DNA of 64,000 nt from Peribacillus sp044761985 (lineage in GTDB: Bacteria; Bacillota; Bacilli; Bacillales; DSM-1321). The translations under genes were made by a program, and so were the position numbers. Positions 51,730 to 61,084 of the stretch are shown one piece after another (the first letter of the stretch is position 1; each line of letters starts with the position of its first letter). The notes beneath the pieces were generated by a model. It had not been told where the DNA came from, did no database searches, and saw only the letters and a list, made by a program, of their open reading frames with translations. The stretch spans positions 310,001 to 374,000 of the forward strand of contig NZ_JBIWDK010000003.1 in the NCBI RefSeq assembly GCF_044761985.1, written 5' to 3'.

Positions 51730-52524
51730 ATGAAATTTGCGATTACTTCAAAGGGAGATGCAAAATCTAATACGTTAATGCAAAGGATGAGGACGTATCT
51801 CCAAGACTTTCAATTGGAATATGATGAAGATCAGCCGGATATCGTCATTTCGGTCGGCGGTGACGGTACGCTGTTATATGCTTTTCATCGATATAAGAAT
51901 CGGCTCGATAAGACGGCCTTTGTCGGTGTGCATACGGGGCACCTCGGATTTTATGCGGATTGGACTCCCGATGAAATAGAGAAACTAGTGATTGCTTTAG
52001 CAAAGACTCCTTTTCAAGTCGTCGAATATCCTCTGTTGGAAACGATTGTGCGCTATCAGCATGGTGGACGGGAAGCAAGATTCTTATCTTTAAATGAATC
52101 AACGGTCAAAAGCGTCGAAGGGACATTGGTCATGGATGTAGAGATACGTGGTCAGCACTTCGAAACATTCCGTGGGGATGGACTATGCATTGCCACTCCT
52201 TCTGGAAGCACCGCTTATAATAAAGCGCTGGGAGGGGCCATCGTCCACCCTTCGATAGATGCAATTCAAATAACGGAATTGGCGTCGATTAATAACCGGG
52301 TGTTCAGGACGGTTGGATCTCCACTTTTACTGCCTGCGCATCATACGTGCATGTTCAGGCCAGTCAATGCTGTCAATTTTCAAATCACGATCGATCATCT
52401 GACTCTACTACAAGAAGATGTGAAATCCATTCAATGTCGGGTGGCGGATGAAAAGATCCGTTTTGCAAGATTCCGGCCGTTTCCTTTCTGGAAAAGGGTC
52501 CATGATTCATTCATTGCCAATTAA
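51730..52524 (+). CDS. ppnKA: NAD kinase
   Basis: The product has 264 residues. TTAGGTGG precedes the ATG. The kinase motif VGGDGTLL (about residue 40), HTGHLGFYADW, LNEST and the ATPSGSTAYN stretch are all present. It phosphorylates NAD to NADP. RoxS of B. subtilis is reported to target ppnKB, a paralogue, so the link to the RNA array is suggestive only. Confidence 0.95.
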   Translation: MKFAITSKGDAKSNTLMQRMRTYLQDFQLEYDEDQPDIVISVGGDGTLLYAFHRYKNRLDKTAFVGVHTGHLGFYADWTPDEIEKLVIALAKTPFQVVEYPLLETIVRYQHGGREARFLSLNESTVKSVEGTLVMDVEIRGQHFETFRGDGLCIATPSGSTAYNKALGGAIVHPSIDAIQITELASINNRVFRTVGSPLLLPAHHTCMFRPVNAVNFQITIDHLTLLQEDVKSIQCRVADEKIRFARFRPFPFWKRVHDSFIAN

Positions 52525-52541
52525 GGAGATTATATTACCTC

Positions 52542-53441
52542 ATGTCAAATCAAAAATTTTCTTTAAGTTGGGCGGTTTCTGAAGAGGATTCTGGCTCTTT
52601 ATTGAGAGATTTTCTCGGCAAATGCGATATCTCAAAACGGGCGTTAACGGATATTAAATTTAAAGGCGGTTCCATCATGGTCAATGGTCTTGAGGTGACA
52701 GTGAGGGAGCGCATAAAAACTGGTGATGGCATCACCGTCATTTTTCCACCGGAAGAGGGAAGCGAGGGGCTATTACCTGAAGATATTCCCCTTCGAATCC
52801 GTTATGAAGACGATTATGTATTAGTCGTAGTCAAGCCTCAATCCATGAACACCATCCCTTCCCGTGAACATCCGAATGGGAGCCTTGCAAATGGATTAGC
52901 TGGTTACTATAAAAAGAGGGATATACAGGCAACGATCCATATCGTTACTAGACTTGACCGCGATACCTCGGGATTGGTCTTGATTGCGAAGCATAGGCAT
53001 ATCCACCATCTTTTAAGTGAACAGCAAAAGTTGGGGCAAGTTAAACGGCGCTATCAAGCGGTAGCTGAGGGTCAAATCGAGGGCCCCGTTGGAAAAGTAG
53101 AGGTACCCATCGGTCGGAAATCGACAAGTATTATTGAACGTGAAGTACGGGAAGACGGCCGTTATGCTTGTACACTCTTTGAAGTACAAGCCCACACAGA
53201 AGATCATACGTTCCTTAAGCTGGAACTTCTGACAGGCAGGACACATCAAATAAGGGTGCACATGGCCCATATTGGACACCCGCTTGCAGGCGATGATCTG
53301 TATGGCGGCCACAGGGATAGGATTGACCGTCAGGCTCTTCATTGCTATGAATTGAAGTTCCTGCATCCCTTTACAAAAAAGGTATTGAAGTTTCAGGAAA
53401 ACCTACCCCTGGATATGTTGGTTCTTCTAGAAAAGAATTAG
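52542..53441 (+). CDS. yjbO: RluA-family pseudouridine synthase
   Basis: The product has 299 residues. TAAGGAG precedes the ATG. An S4-like N-terminal region (FKGGSIMVNG) is followed by the catalytic domain with Asp in RLDRDTSG (about residue 134) and LLTGRTHQIRVHM. It modifies uridines in rRNA or tRNA; the site cannot be told from sequence. Confidence 0.9.
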   Translation: MSNQKFSLSWAVSEEDSGSLLRDFLGKCDISKRALTDIKFKGGSIMVNGLEVTVRERIKTGDGITVIFPPEEGSEGLLPEDIPLRIRYEDDYVLVVVKPQSMNTIPSREHPNGSLANGLAGYYKKRDIQATIHIVTRLDRDTSGLVLIAKHRHIHHLLSEQQKLGQVKRRYQAVAEGQIEGPVGKVEVPIGRKSTSIIEREVREDGRYACTLFEVQAHTEDHTFLKLELLTGRTHQIRVHMAHIGHPLAGDDLYGGHRDRIDRQALHCYELKFLHPFTKKVLKFQENLPLDMLVLLEKN

Positions 53442-53465
53442 TATGAAAAAACTCAAACCCAAAAA

Positions 53466-53497
53466 AACTCACCAAAACCGGCGAGTTTTTTTGGTTA
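53466..53497. terminator. Bidirectional terminator between yjbO and prpE
   Basis: ACTCACC / GGCGAGT with one mismatch, A-run and T-run flanking, between convergent genes. Confidence 0.65.
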
Positions 53498-54238
53498 TTT
53501 AGAAGAGGACCTGAATTTATCTGCTACATAGGGTAAAGAAGAGGGAACGCTCTGCAATTCCATTTCCGGGTAGCGAAGGGCAGTGAGCTTCCCACCGAAA
53601 ACGCACCCGGTATCAATGTTGTAGGTGCGATTGACACAGATGGCTTCAGGAACGGGAGTATGGCCATACACAATCCACGCTTTCCCTTTATAGGATTGGG
53701 CCCAGTCCCTTCTGACAGGGGAACCGTCAGGATGCTTGGCCCCATTGATATCGCCATAAAGGACAAAGGTTTTTACCTTGCTGCCAGATTGACCGATTAA
53801 ATCGTGACGGATGCCTGCATGAGCTATAATTAAACGGCCTTCATCGATTAATTGATATAGGGGAGATTGTTCATATAAATCCATGAACTGTTTACGGATT
53901 TTCTTCTGTTCACGGTTATTCAACGCCTGGTACTCCGCTACAGTTGTCTCCAGTCCGTGAGATACCTGTACCTTATTTCCTGAAAAATACCGATACAGTT
54001 TATTACAGTGATTTCCTGGTGCATAAAGCGCAATTTTTTTATTGATGACCAATTCGTAAACGACTTCAATAACACGGAGTGATTCAGGACCACGGTCAGT
54101 CAAATCACCCACAAATCCTAATATTCTCCCGTGGGGATGGACTGGAATTCCGCTTTCCCAGCCATAGCCCATATTCAACGTCAATTCCTTAAATTCAGTG
54201 AAGCAACCGTGTATGTCTCCGATGATATCAATCTTCAT
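53495..54238 (-). CDS. prpE: PrpE, metallophosphatase/diadenosine tetraphosphatase
   Basis: The product has 247 residues. AGGACGTG precedes the ATG. Metallophosphatase motifs: GDIHGCF at the start, GDLTDRGPES, GNHCNK, HAGIRHD and YGHTPV. B. subtilis PrpE has protein-tyrosine phosphatase and Ap4A hydrolase activity and affects spore germination. Same position as yjbP. Confidence 0.92.
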   Translation of the reverse strand: MKIDIIGDIHGCFTEFKELTLNMGYGWESGIPVHPHGRILGFVGDLTDRGPESLRVIEVVYELVINKKIALYAPGNHCNKLYRYFSGNKVQVSHGLETTVAEYQALNNREQKKIRKQFMDLYEQSPLYQLIDEGRLIIAHAGIRHDLIGQSGSKVKTFVLYGDINGAKHPDGSPVRRDWAQSYKGKAWIVYGHTPVPEAICVNRTYNIDTGCVFGGKLTALRYPEMELQSVPSSLPYVADKFRSSSK

Positions 54239-54346
54239 ACTACACGTCCTTTGTTTGTTTTATTTATATTTATGGTATTAGTATAGTATTATTTCAAAAA
54301 ATAATATATTAAGTACAAAATAAAAAAATGTTTGGGAGGTGTAACC

Positions 54347-55720
54347 TTGGAAGAGAAGATGGAAAGAGAAATTAATAAACAGAATAGAGACCTTTTGGTT
54401 AACGCACTTAAACATGAAAATCTGGATCAGTTCCGTATAGAGTTCCTTGATATGCATCCTTATGATCAGGCCCAATTTTATACGAGTTTAAAGGAAGAGT
54501 ACCGGCCAGTATTGTATCGCTACTTATCACCGGAAGAAATGGCGGACCTTTTTGAAAATATAGAAATAGATGAAGAAGAATACGAAAACCTTCTAGCTGA
54601 AATGGATCCTTCCTATGCAGCCGATATGCTTTCCCATATGTACGCAGATGATGCGGCCGATGTCCTGAACGAAATCAACGATGAGCAAGCCGTTAGCTAT
54701 TTGACGATCATGGATGATGAAGCGGCTAGTGAGATTCAAGAACTGCTGCATTATGAAGAGTCGACTGCCGGAAGTATAATGACCACCGAGTTCATTGCAA
54801 TTGAAGCAAACGAAACGGCGCGTTCGGCCATGCAGATTTTAAAACGGGAAGCCCCGCAAGCAGAGACGATTTATTATGTGTTTGTTACGGACCAAGATAA
54901 AAAGTTACTTGGCGTGTTATCACTGCGGACATTAATCATTGCGGATGAAGATGCTTTGATTGGTGATTTGATGGATGAACGGGTCGTTTCCGTCCCTGTC
55001 TCAGAGGACCAGGAAGAAGTGGCGCGTAAAATTAGGGATTATAATTTTCTAGCCGTGCCGGTTGTGGATTTTCAGAACCATCTATTAGGAATTATAACCG
55101 TCGATGATATCATTGATGTCATGGACGAAGAAGCATCGGATGATTACTCCAAATTAGCAGGTGTATCCGACCTTGACCATGTAGATAAAAGTGCTTTTTC
55201 AGCTGCGAAAAAGCGATTGCCGTGGTTGGTCATCCTTTTATTTCTAGGTTTATTGACTGCGAGTCTGATCGGGAGGTTTGAAGAGACGCTTAGCCAAAAA
55301 GCCATCCTTGCCGTTTTCATCCCCTTGATTGGCGGGATGGCCGGAAATACGGGGACACAGGCTCTTGCTGTCGCGATTCGAGGAATTGCGACAGGTGATT
55401 TGGAAGAGGAAAGTAAATGGAAACTGATCATCCGAGAGGCTGGGACGGGGTTTATTACCGGTTTGACTTGTGGAATCGTTATAACGGGTATTGTCTACTT
55501 TTGGAAACACGATTTCATGTTAGGGTTATTGGTCGGCATTTCGATCTTCATTACCTTGATTGTGGCGACGCTAGCCGGATCGTTGGTCCCGTTGCTCATG
55601 CATAAAATGAAAATTGACCCTGCCGTTGCATCTGGTCCTTTCATTACAACCATTAATGATATCATCAGTATTCTCATCTATTTCGGATTGGCCACTTTAT
55701 TGATGGGGTATTTATTGTAA
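54347..55720 (+). CDS. mgtE: Magnesium transporter MgtE
   Basis: I chose the TTG at 54347, 5 nt after GGAGGTG. The product has 457 residues: N-terminal acidic superhelical domain, two CBS domains (about 140-260), a plug helix and five membrane helices from about 290. PLIGGMAGNTGTQALA is the MgtE signature lining the ion path. Cytoplasmic domains sense Mg2+. The 93-nt upstream gap is too short for an M-box riboswitch. Confidence 0.93.
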   Translation: MEEKMEREINKQNRDLLVNALKHENLDQFRIEFLDMHPYDQAQFYTSLKEEYRPVLYRYLSPEEMADLFENIEIDEEEYENLLAEMDPSYAADMLSHMYADDAADVLNEINDEQAVSYLTIMDDEAASEIQELLHYEESTAGSIMTTEFIAIEANETARSAMQILKREAPQAETIYYVFVTDQDKKLLGVLSLRTLIIADEDALIGDLMDERVVSVPVSEDQEEVARKIRDYNFLAVPVVDFQNHLLGIITVDDIIDVMDEEASDDYSKLAGVSDLDHVDKSAFSAAKKRLPWLVILLFLGLLTASLIGRFEETLSQKAILAVFIPLIGGMAGNTGTQALAVAIRGIATGDLEEESKWKLIIREAGTGFITGLTCGIVITGIVYFWKHDFMLGLLVGISIFITLIVATLAGSLVPLLMHKMKIDPAVASGPFITTINDIISILIYFGLATLLMGYLL

Positions 55721-55750
55721 GCGAAGGATTCGACTTTCGCTTACATTTTC
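55717..55750 (+). terminator. Terminator after mgtE
   Basis: GTAAGCGAA / TTCGCTTAC with a 10-nt loop overlaps the stop codon; the T-tract (ATTTTC) is weak. Confidence 0.6.
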
Positions 55751-55787
55751 AGTAGGTTAGAAAACGGTATTTTTCTTTCTTATTATT

Positions 55788-55818
55788 TGTTATAATGGAA
55801 ATTAGTATCAGGTACTAA
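55788..55818 (+). promoter_or_regulatory. fabI promoter with FapR operator
   Basis: An extended -10 (TGTTATAAT, TATAAT at 55791-55796) is followed by the palindrome TTAGTATCAGGTACTAA (55802-55818), a near-exact FapR operator at the transcription start. Confidence 0.85.
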
Positions 55819-55852
55819 TAACTTGTATTAATTTTAGGAGGATCATATACAC

Positions 55853-56626
55853 ATGACTTTTTCATTAGAAGGAAAAACGTTCGTCATCATGGGTGTCGCC
55901 AACAAAAGAAGCATCGCTTGGGGAGTGGCCCGTTCCTTACATAAAGCGGGTGCCAAGCTGATTTTTACATATGGGAAAGAACGTACAGAAAAAAGTGTCA
56001 AGGAGTTGTCTTCCACTTTGGAGGGCGAACCTTCAATCATCCTGCAATGCGATGTAACAAAGGATGAAGATATCGAGAAGTGCTTTGCTTCCATTAAGGA
56101 GAAGGTGGGAGTCATTCATGGTGTCGCTCATTGTGTGGCATTTGCTAATAAAGAAGAGCTAGATGGAGATTTTGTCAATACTAGCCGTGAAGGATTCTTG
56201 CTTGCACACAATATTAGTTCCTTCTCGTTAACGGCTGTGGCTAAGGCGGCGAAAGAAATCATGCCAGAAGGTGGAAGCATTGTCACCATGACCTATCTTG
56301 GTGGCGAAAGAGTCATGCCGAATTATAATGTGATGGGTGTGGCTAAGGCGTCACTTGAAGCCAACGTACGGTATTTATCAAGTGATCTTGGTAAGGATAA
56401 TATTCGTGTCAATGCCATATCTGCAGGGCCAATTCGCACCCTTTCCGCCAAAGGCGTTCGTGACTTCAACACCATCTTGAAGAAAATCGAAGAAGAAGCA
56501 CCGCTCCGTCGTACAACTACTCCGGAGGAAGTCGGGGACACTGCCGTTTTCCTATTCAGTGACATGTCACGCGGAATCACAGGGGAAAATATCCATGTGG
56601 ATTCAGGTTACCATATTATTGGATGA
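55853..56626 (+). CDS. fabI: Enoyl-ACP reductase (NADH)
   Basis: The product has 257 residues. TAGGAGG lies 10 nt before the ATG. SDR-type: GVANKRSIAWG cofactor motif, catalytic Tyr and Lys in YNVMGVAKA, a second Tyr in MTYLGG, and SAGPIRTLSAKG. It completes each fatty acid elongation cycle and is the triclosan/isoniazid-type target. FapR control links it to fabH-fabF. Confidence 0.96.
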   Translation: MTFSLEGKTFVIMGVANKRSIAWGVARSLHKAGAKLIFTYGKERTEKSVKELSSTLEGEPSIILQCDVTKDEDIEKCFASIKEKVGVIHGVAHCVAFANKEELDGDFVNTSREGFLLAHNISSFSLTAVAKAAKEIMPEGGSIVTMTYLGGERVMPNYNVMGVAKASLEANVRYLSSDLGKDNIRVNAISAGPIRTLSAKGVRDFNTILKKIEEEAPLRRTTTPEEVGDTAVFLFSDMSRGITGENIHVDSGYHIIG

Positions 56627-56674
56627 GGAATAGGGGGCCTCAATAGACAATCTCGTCATTGATGCCCCCATATT

Positions 56675-56718
56675 GCCAGGATGCTTTCATGTATAAGCAT
56701 TCTGGCTTTTTATTTTCT
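56675..56718 (+). terminator. Terminator after fabI
   Basis: GCCAGGATGCTT pairs with AAGCATTCTGGC (one mismatch), followed by TTTTTATTTTC. Confidence 0.8.
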
Positions 56719-56742
56719 TATGTTTTCGACAACGATAACCTT

Positions 56743-57924
56743 TTATCGGTCCATATGCCCCTTATCCTTTTGGTCTTCAAAAATTGGAGTCAATTTATCC
56801 TTCCCGGTATTTTGTAGGTTCACTTCGATCTTTATCGATTTAATCGTGTCATCTTCTAATGGAATTTCTCCGTCTTTTTGAATTTCCTTCCACTTTTTAA
56901 TGTCTTTTCGATAAAGGGTTTCAGAAAGTCTGAATAGATCGACTTTCTTTTCTTTTGCATATTTATAGGTGTATTTGATTTCCTTTTTGAGAATACGCTT
57001 TAATTCTCTTTCATATTCCTTAGGTGATGAATCCACCTTCATCGTCTCGATGCTCGATTTAAGTTTCATCTTGATGTGAAACCGTACCTTTCCATCCTTC
57101 TCTATAACCGGTTTCATTTTAACCTTTTTTTCGTAAACAATGACAGAAGTGTCCTGCCTGGTCCCCGGGAAAAGTGTAACACTATCGCGAACAAAGTTCT
57201 TATTTACCAGTCTTGCCCCTTTCATTGCACGAGTAGGAAAAATGGTTTTAATCTTATTTTCTGAAATGACTGCAATGCTATCCAACAGCAAGTCTTTCTT
57301 TTTTTCTTTCTGGCCGCTCCATTGTTTTGTCACTTTCATTCGGGGAATGGAAACAAAATAAGCTGGTTCGTCCATTTCAATGATAAGTTCCCTCAAGTTT
57401 ATGGGTGGTATAAATGAGCTTTGCTTATAGTTCCCCTCGGGATCGCTTAATTTAGAAAAAGCCAGGGAAATATTTTCGATAGGAGCAACCAGCATTGCTT
57501 CTTTAACTGATTCCTTGGTCATATAAAAGAAAATGCGGTAACGCGTTTCACGATAGCGGTCCAGAAAATCCACTGTCTTTTTGAATCCCCCTGCATTAAG
57601 GGCTTCATCAGAAAAAATGACAAACGAAAGATGACCCCAATAAATGCGACGATCTGACGTATGATATAAATCGAAAATGGCTTCTTCCAGTGTATCCCCG
57701 GTTCCAGTTCCAACATCACTCGCATTTTGTGAACTTGGATCGCCACCCGCTTCGGTTTTAGCCAATCCCTGTAAGTTGATGATTTGAAGGTAAACGACGA
57801 CCTTGCCGTCCTTATAATCGACTCCAACCCCATGGGCATATACAAGCCGTTCCGGTTCATTCGAATCCCAACACCCAGAAAGAAAGATGATAAGCACCAG
57901 TAATGGGATGAACTTGTACTTCAT
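56743..57924 (-). CDS. Germinant receptor C subunit (Ger(x)C lipoprotein)
   Basis: The product has 393 residues. A lipobox LSGC places the lipidated Cys at about residue 18, then WDSNEPERL, the usual start of GerC-type mature lipoproteins. It belongs to the spore inner-membrane germinant receptor. It overlaps the A-subunit gene by 4 nt. No terminator with a T-run is visible on this strand after it. Confidence 0.92.
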   Translation of the reverse strand: MKYKFIPLLVLIIFLSGCWDSNEPERLVYAHGVGVDYKDGKVVVYLQIINLQGLAKTEAGGDPSSQNASDVGTGTGDTLEEAIFDLYHTSDRRIYWGHLSFVIFSDEALNAGGFKKTVDFLDRYRETRYRIFFYMTKESVKEAMLVAPIENISLAFSKLSDPEGNYKQSSFIPPINLRELIIEMDEPAYFVSIPRMKVTKQWSGQKEKKKDLLLDSIAVISENKIKTIFPTRAMKGARLVNKNFVRDSVTLFPGTRQDTSVIVYEKKVKMKPVIEKDGKVRFHIKMKLKSSIETMKVDSSPKEYERELKRILKKEIKYTYKYAKEKKVDLFRLSETLYRKDIKKWKEIQKDGEIPLEDDTIKSIKIEVNLQNTGKDKLTPIFEDQKDKGHMDR

Positions 57925-59444
57925 TTTTTTTCATCATCCCCTTTCCTCGTGGAGTCTTTTGGCGCAATGACGGTAGGCCTTCTTTTATCGAAAGTGGGGG
58001 GAACTCTAAAAAGGGTTTTAAATATATTGGTTGGACTTAAGTTAGCGGTCACTTCCAAGTAAGGGACCCCTAATATTCGGATATTACTCACGTATGCACA
58101 TAAAAATAGAGCAAGAAGGAAAAAAGCGAACAGACCTAAAAAGGACGCAGAAGCAATCGAGAGAAGCCGGACCAAACTGATGACCCCTATGATGGATTGG
58201 TTAACGAGCGTGAAGGTGGCTACCGCTGAGCCTGCAATCACGACCAGCATGGCGGGGCTTGTCAATCCAGATCGGATTGCAGCATCTCCGATAATTAAGG
58301 CGCCGAGGACACTTAATGTTGGACCAATCGAACTTGGAAGGCGCATGCCGGCTTCCTTGAAGATTTCAAACACGATGACCATGGTTATGGCTTCGAGTGC
58401 AGTGGGAAGCGGTAATCCTCGCCTCGATTCAACGACAGTGGCAAGAAGGATCAAGGGAAGCTGATCTTGATGAAACGTAGTTAAGGCAACCCAAAAACCT
58501 GGTAAAAGCGCAGCAACAAAGATTCCGAAGATACGAAGTCCTCTTTCAAAGGTGGCGTAGGTTGATGTATATTCATTATCTTCTGAGGTCTTTAAGATAA
58601 TAAAAAGGTTGATAGGAGTGATCATGGTATAAGCAATCCCATCGATGAGCAACAATATCCTCCCTTTTAATAGGCACTGTACCGCAAAATCAGGCTTTCC
58701 TGAATAGTGATGCCTCGGAAAAAGGATAGCAGGTTTTTCCTCGATCAATTCCATGAATTGATTCCCACTATAAATTCCGTCGACATCAAGTGATTCGATT
58801 TTCTTGGAAAGTTGATCCACCATCTCGGGATTAGAAATATCATCCATATATAAAAGAGCTACTTTGGTCAAGGTACGTCTGCCTACTTCAAAATGCTTCA
58901 CACTTAAGGAATTGGTGCGCATCCGCTTCCTGATCAAAGCGACATTGACTGATAAATCCTCTATGAAATTATCCCGAGGTCCTTTAATGGTAACTTCAGC
59001 TGATGTCTCCTCGGGACTACGTTGTGGACGGTTCGCTATATTGGAAGATAATAATCGATTCGTACCTAATACATGGATGATCAATTTTCCCGAGTATATC
59101 TCGGCAAATAGTTGTTCCGTTGTCGTCAATTCTGTTAACTGTGGGAGGTGAAGGGAGGATTTTAAGTCCTCGACCGTAATCTTTCCTTTTTTATATTTCT
59201 GGAAAAAAAGAGTCAACCTCTCGAACACAAGATTATTCAATAATTCATTGTCGATCAACCCTTCACAGCCAATTAATGTGACTTTAACAGGGGCATCATC
59301 ACGATAGAAAGCGTTTTGAAAAAAAACATCCTCAGAATTTCGGAAAACCTCTTTCAAATATTCTTCATCTGTACGAAGAGGCTCTTTGGTAACCGAGTCT
59401 TGCTTAATCGGTTTGGATGCTTGCTTTTCCTTTTTGTTGAACAT
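57921..59444 (-). CDS. Germinant receptor A subunit (GerA family)
   Basis: The product has 507 residues. AAAGGAGG lies 10 nt upstream of the ATG, inside the 3' end of the B-subunit gene. A soluble N-terminal domain of about 240 residues is followed by about five to six membrane segments (including GLPLPTALEAITMVIVFE-type region) and a charged C-terminus. With B and C subunits it senses nutrients in spores. The germinant is not predictable. Confidence 0.94.
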   Translation of the reverse strand: MFNKKEKQASKPIKQDSVTKEPLRTDEEYLKEVFRNSEDVFFQNAFYRDDAPVKVTLIGCEGLIDNELLNNLVFERLTLFFQKYKKGKITVEDLKSSLHLPQLTELTTTEQLFAEIYSGKLIIHVLGTNRLLSSNIANRPQRSPEETSAEVTIKGPRDNFIEDLSVNVALIRKRMRTNSLSVKHFEVGRRTLTKVALLYMDDISNPEMVDQLSKKIESLDVDGIYSGNQFMELIEEKPAILFPRHHYSGKPDFAVQCLLKGRILLLIDGIAYTMITPINLFIILKTSEDNEYTSTYATFERGLRIFGIFVAALLPGFWVALTTFHQDQLPLILLATVVESRRGLPLPTALEAITMVIVFEIFKEAGMRLPSSIGPTLSVLGALIIGDAAIRSGLTSPAMLVVIAGSAVATFTLVNQSIIGVISLVRLLSIASASFLGLFAFFLLALFLCAYVSNIRILGVPYLEVTANLSPTNIFKTLFRVPPTFDKRRPTVIAPKDSTRKGDDEKK

Positions 59445-60537
59445 CGGATTTGGTCCTCCTTTTTCGGCGATTTTTGAAAAAAACGAAAAGGCTCAATAGA
59501 ATGGACACCGCTAAAAAGTAATAGAAAGTTCCAGGCATGATAAATGTTTTAATGATGAAATATAAATCGATATCACTGATTCTATATAAATTAGAAATGA
59601 TCAAGACCAGGGAAAAAATGATGAGTAGAATCGTTTTATTCCGCTTCTTTTTAATGGAAAGGACTTCGATGGATAGAAATAGTAAAAAGGAGACCCTTAT
59701 AAAAGCACCGGTTAACCATTGATAAATCGACAGAAAGTCAAGGTGCTCGATGAAGCGGCCCAATGTGACCAACCCCCATTGCTCAAATGCAGGATATTTT
59801 TGTCTGGCAGCTTCCTTCGGTCCAAACTCGGTAATCGATCCGATAAGCGGTCCCAGTATGAGTAAAGTAAGGATTAAGGCATTGAAGAAAAACACCTTAT
59901 ATTTTAACGGTCCATGAACTTTTTGCTGCATGAACAGAAGCGCCATCAATTCTATCAATCCGGATAAAGGATAGATGATACCGGAAAAAATGGGTTTCCA
60001 CCCATGTTCCAGCACCGGTCTCAAAAGTGTATAGTCCTTGAATTGAATATTGGTGAAGGCGACAAACAATCCGAATGCAATGACTGCAGTCAATACGAAG
60101 GTATTCACGATGGCGATCGTTTGTATGTTTGTATTTGCGAGAAAAAAACATAATCCCGTGAATAGGATGATTTCAATGAAGGGAGGGGTAACCGGTAAGT
60201 AGGATACCTTGGTCCATACCACCATCTCTTTCAATGAGACTGCCGCTAATATGACGAAGAGCATGCTTAGGGAAATCGCTAGTACCTTCCCAGGCAGCTT
60301 GCCAATGTTCATTTCGACCCATTTGAAAACATTTTCATGTGCCGTGGCTTTGTGAATAAAGTACAAAAGCACACACCAACCCACAATGAGAAAAAAGGAA
60401 ATAAGGACAGTGATCCACCCATCCCGTTTTGCAGCCGGTAATAAATGAGGGAGGATTGTCACATGATTCTTTAAACCGACAGCAGTCATTATGATCAAAG
60501 ATAGTTGTACAGTTGAAATTTTCCCGTTTTTTCTCAT
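59404..60537 (-). CDS. Germinant receptor B subunit (GerB family)
   Basis: The product has 377 residues. AAAGGAGT precedes the ATG. Ten hydrophobic helices of the APC amino-acid-permease type. It is first in the operon: the order is B-A-C, whereas A-B-C and A-C-B are the better-known orders. Its 3' end overlaps the A-subunit gene by 41 nt. Confidence 0.92.
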   Translation of the reverse strand: MRKNGKISTVQLSLIIMTAVGLKNHVTILPHLLPAAKRDGWITVLISFFLIVGWCVLLYFIHKATAHENVFKWVEMNIGKLPGKVLAISLSMLFVILAAVSLKEMVVWTKVSYLPVTPPFIEIILFTGLCFFLANTNIQTIAIVNTFVLTAVIAFGLFVAFTNIQFKDYTLLRPVLEHGWKPIFSGIIYPLSGLIELMALLFMQQKVHGPLKYKVFFFNALILTLLILGPLIGSITEFGPKEAARQKYPAFEQWGLVTLGRFIEHLDFLSIYQWLTGAFIRVSFLLFLSIEVLSIKKKRNKTILLIIFSLVLIISNLYRISDIDLYFIIKTFIMPGTFYYFLAVSILLSLFVFFKNRRKRRTKSDVQQKGKASIQTD

Positions 60538-60762
60538 CTTTGTTTACTCCTTTACTATCATTCTTCGTTTAGTTATCTCCATTTCATTCCGGAATATCCA
60601 ATAGTGGACGTTTCTCCTTTTTTGGAAGAAGGTTACTTACCGAGCATAAAAAACGGAGTGCTTCATATAGATGATACATAGAGCAGATAAAAGCCTGTAG
60701 TGTGAAAAATCGGTGGGAACCCCTTTGAAATCCATTGTTGAATGAGTGAAGGAGGGAAAGTT

Positions 60763-61074
60763 ATGGACGTGAAAAAGCGTCTGTCTTTTACCAATGGGGT
60801 GCAAACAGTATGTGAGCCTCCGGTCAAACAGATAAACCCTACCAGTAAGAGACTAGATGGTTCCTATAATACGGAGGAATTGCTGGAATTATTGGGGAGA
60901 CTGCCTGCTTTTGCGCCTAAACCTGTTTGTAAGTTCACCATTAATGGCCGCACTCTATTCGGAAAGTTGGAACAAAAACAGGAATCCAGTCTTTTTATCA
61001 GGCATCATTTTGGTAAAGAGGTCGTCAAATACCATATAGAGCAGCTTCAATCCGTGGTTATCTTGAAATATTAG
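60763..61074 (+). CDS. CotO-like spore coat protein (short paralogue)
   Basis: The product has 103 residues from the ATG at 60763 (GAAGGAGGG upstream). The C-terminal half (KPVCKFTINGRTLFGKL...) aligns by eye with that of the next gene (KPVCEAVIHGETVRFQV...), including PKPVC, inhibitor-like strands and a final VVIL/ATII. I infer a shortened CotO-type paralogue expressed late in sporulation. 10 nt before the next gene. Confidence 0.65.
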   Translation: MDVKKRLSFTNGVQTVCEPPVKQINPTSKRLDGSYNTEELLELLGRLPAFAPKPVCKFTINGRTLFGKLEQKQESSLFIRHHFGKEVVKYHIEQLQSVVILKY

Positions 61075-61084
61075 GAGGATTTGC

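Noticed and set aside
60538..60762. Sigma-G or sigma-K promoters for the germination and coat genes
   Set aside because: CATA- and GCATA-like words occur, but none had an acceptable partner box at the right spacing.
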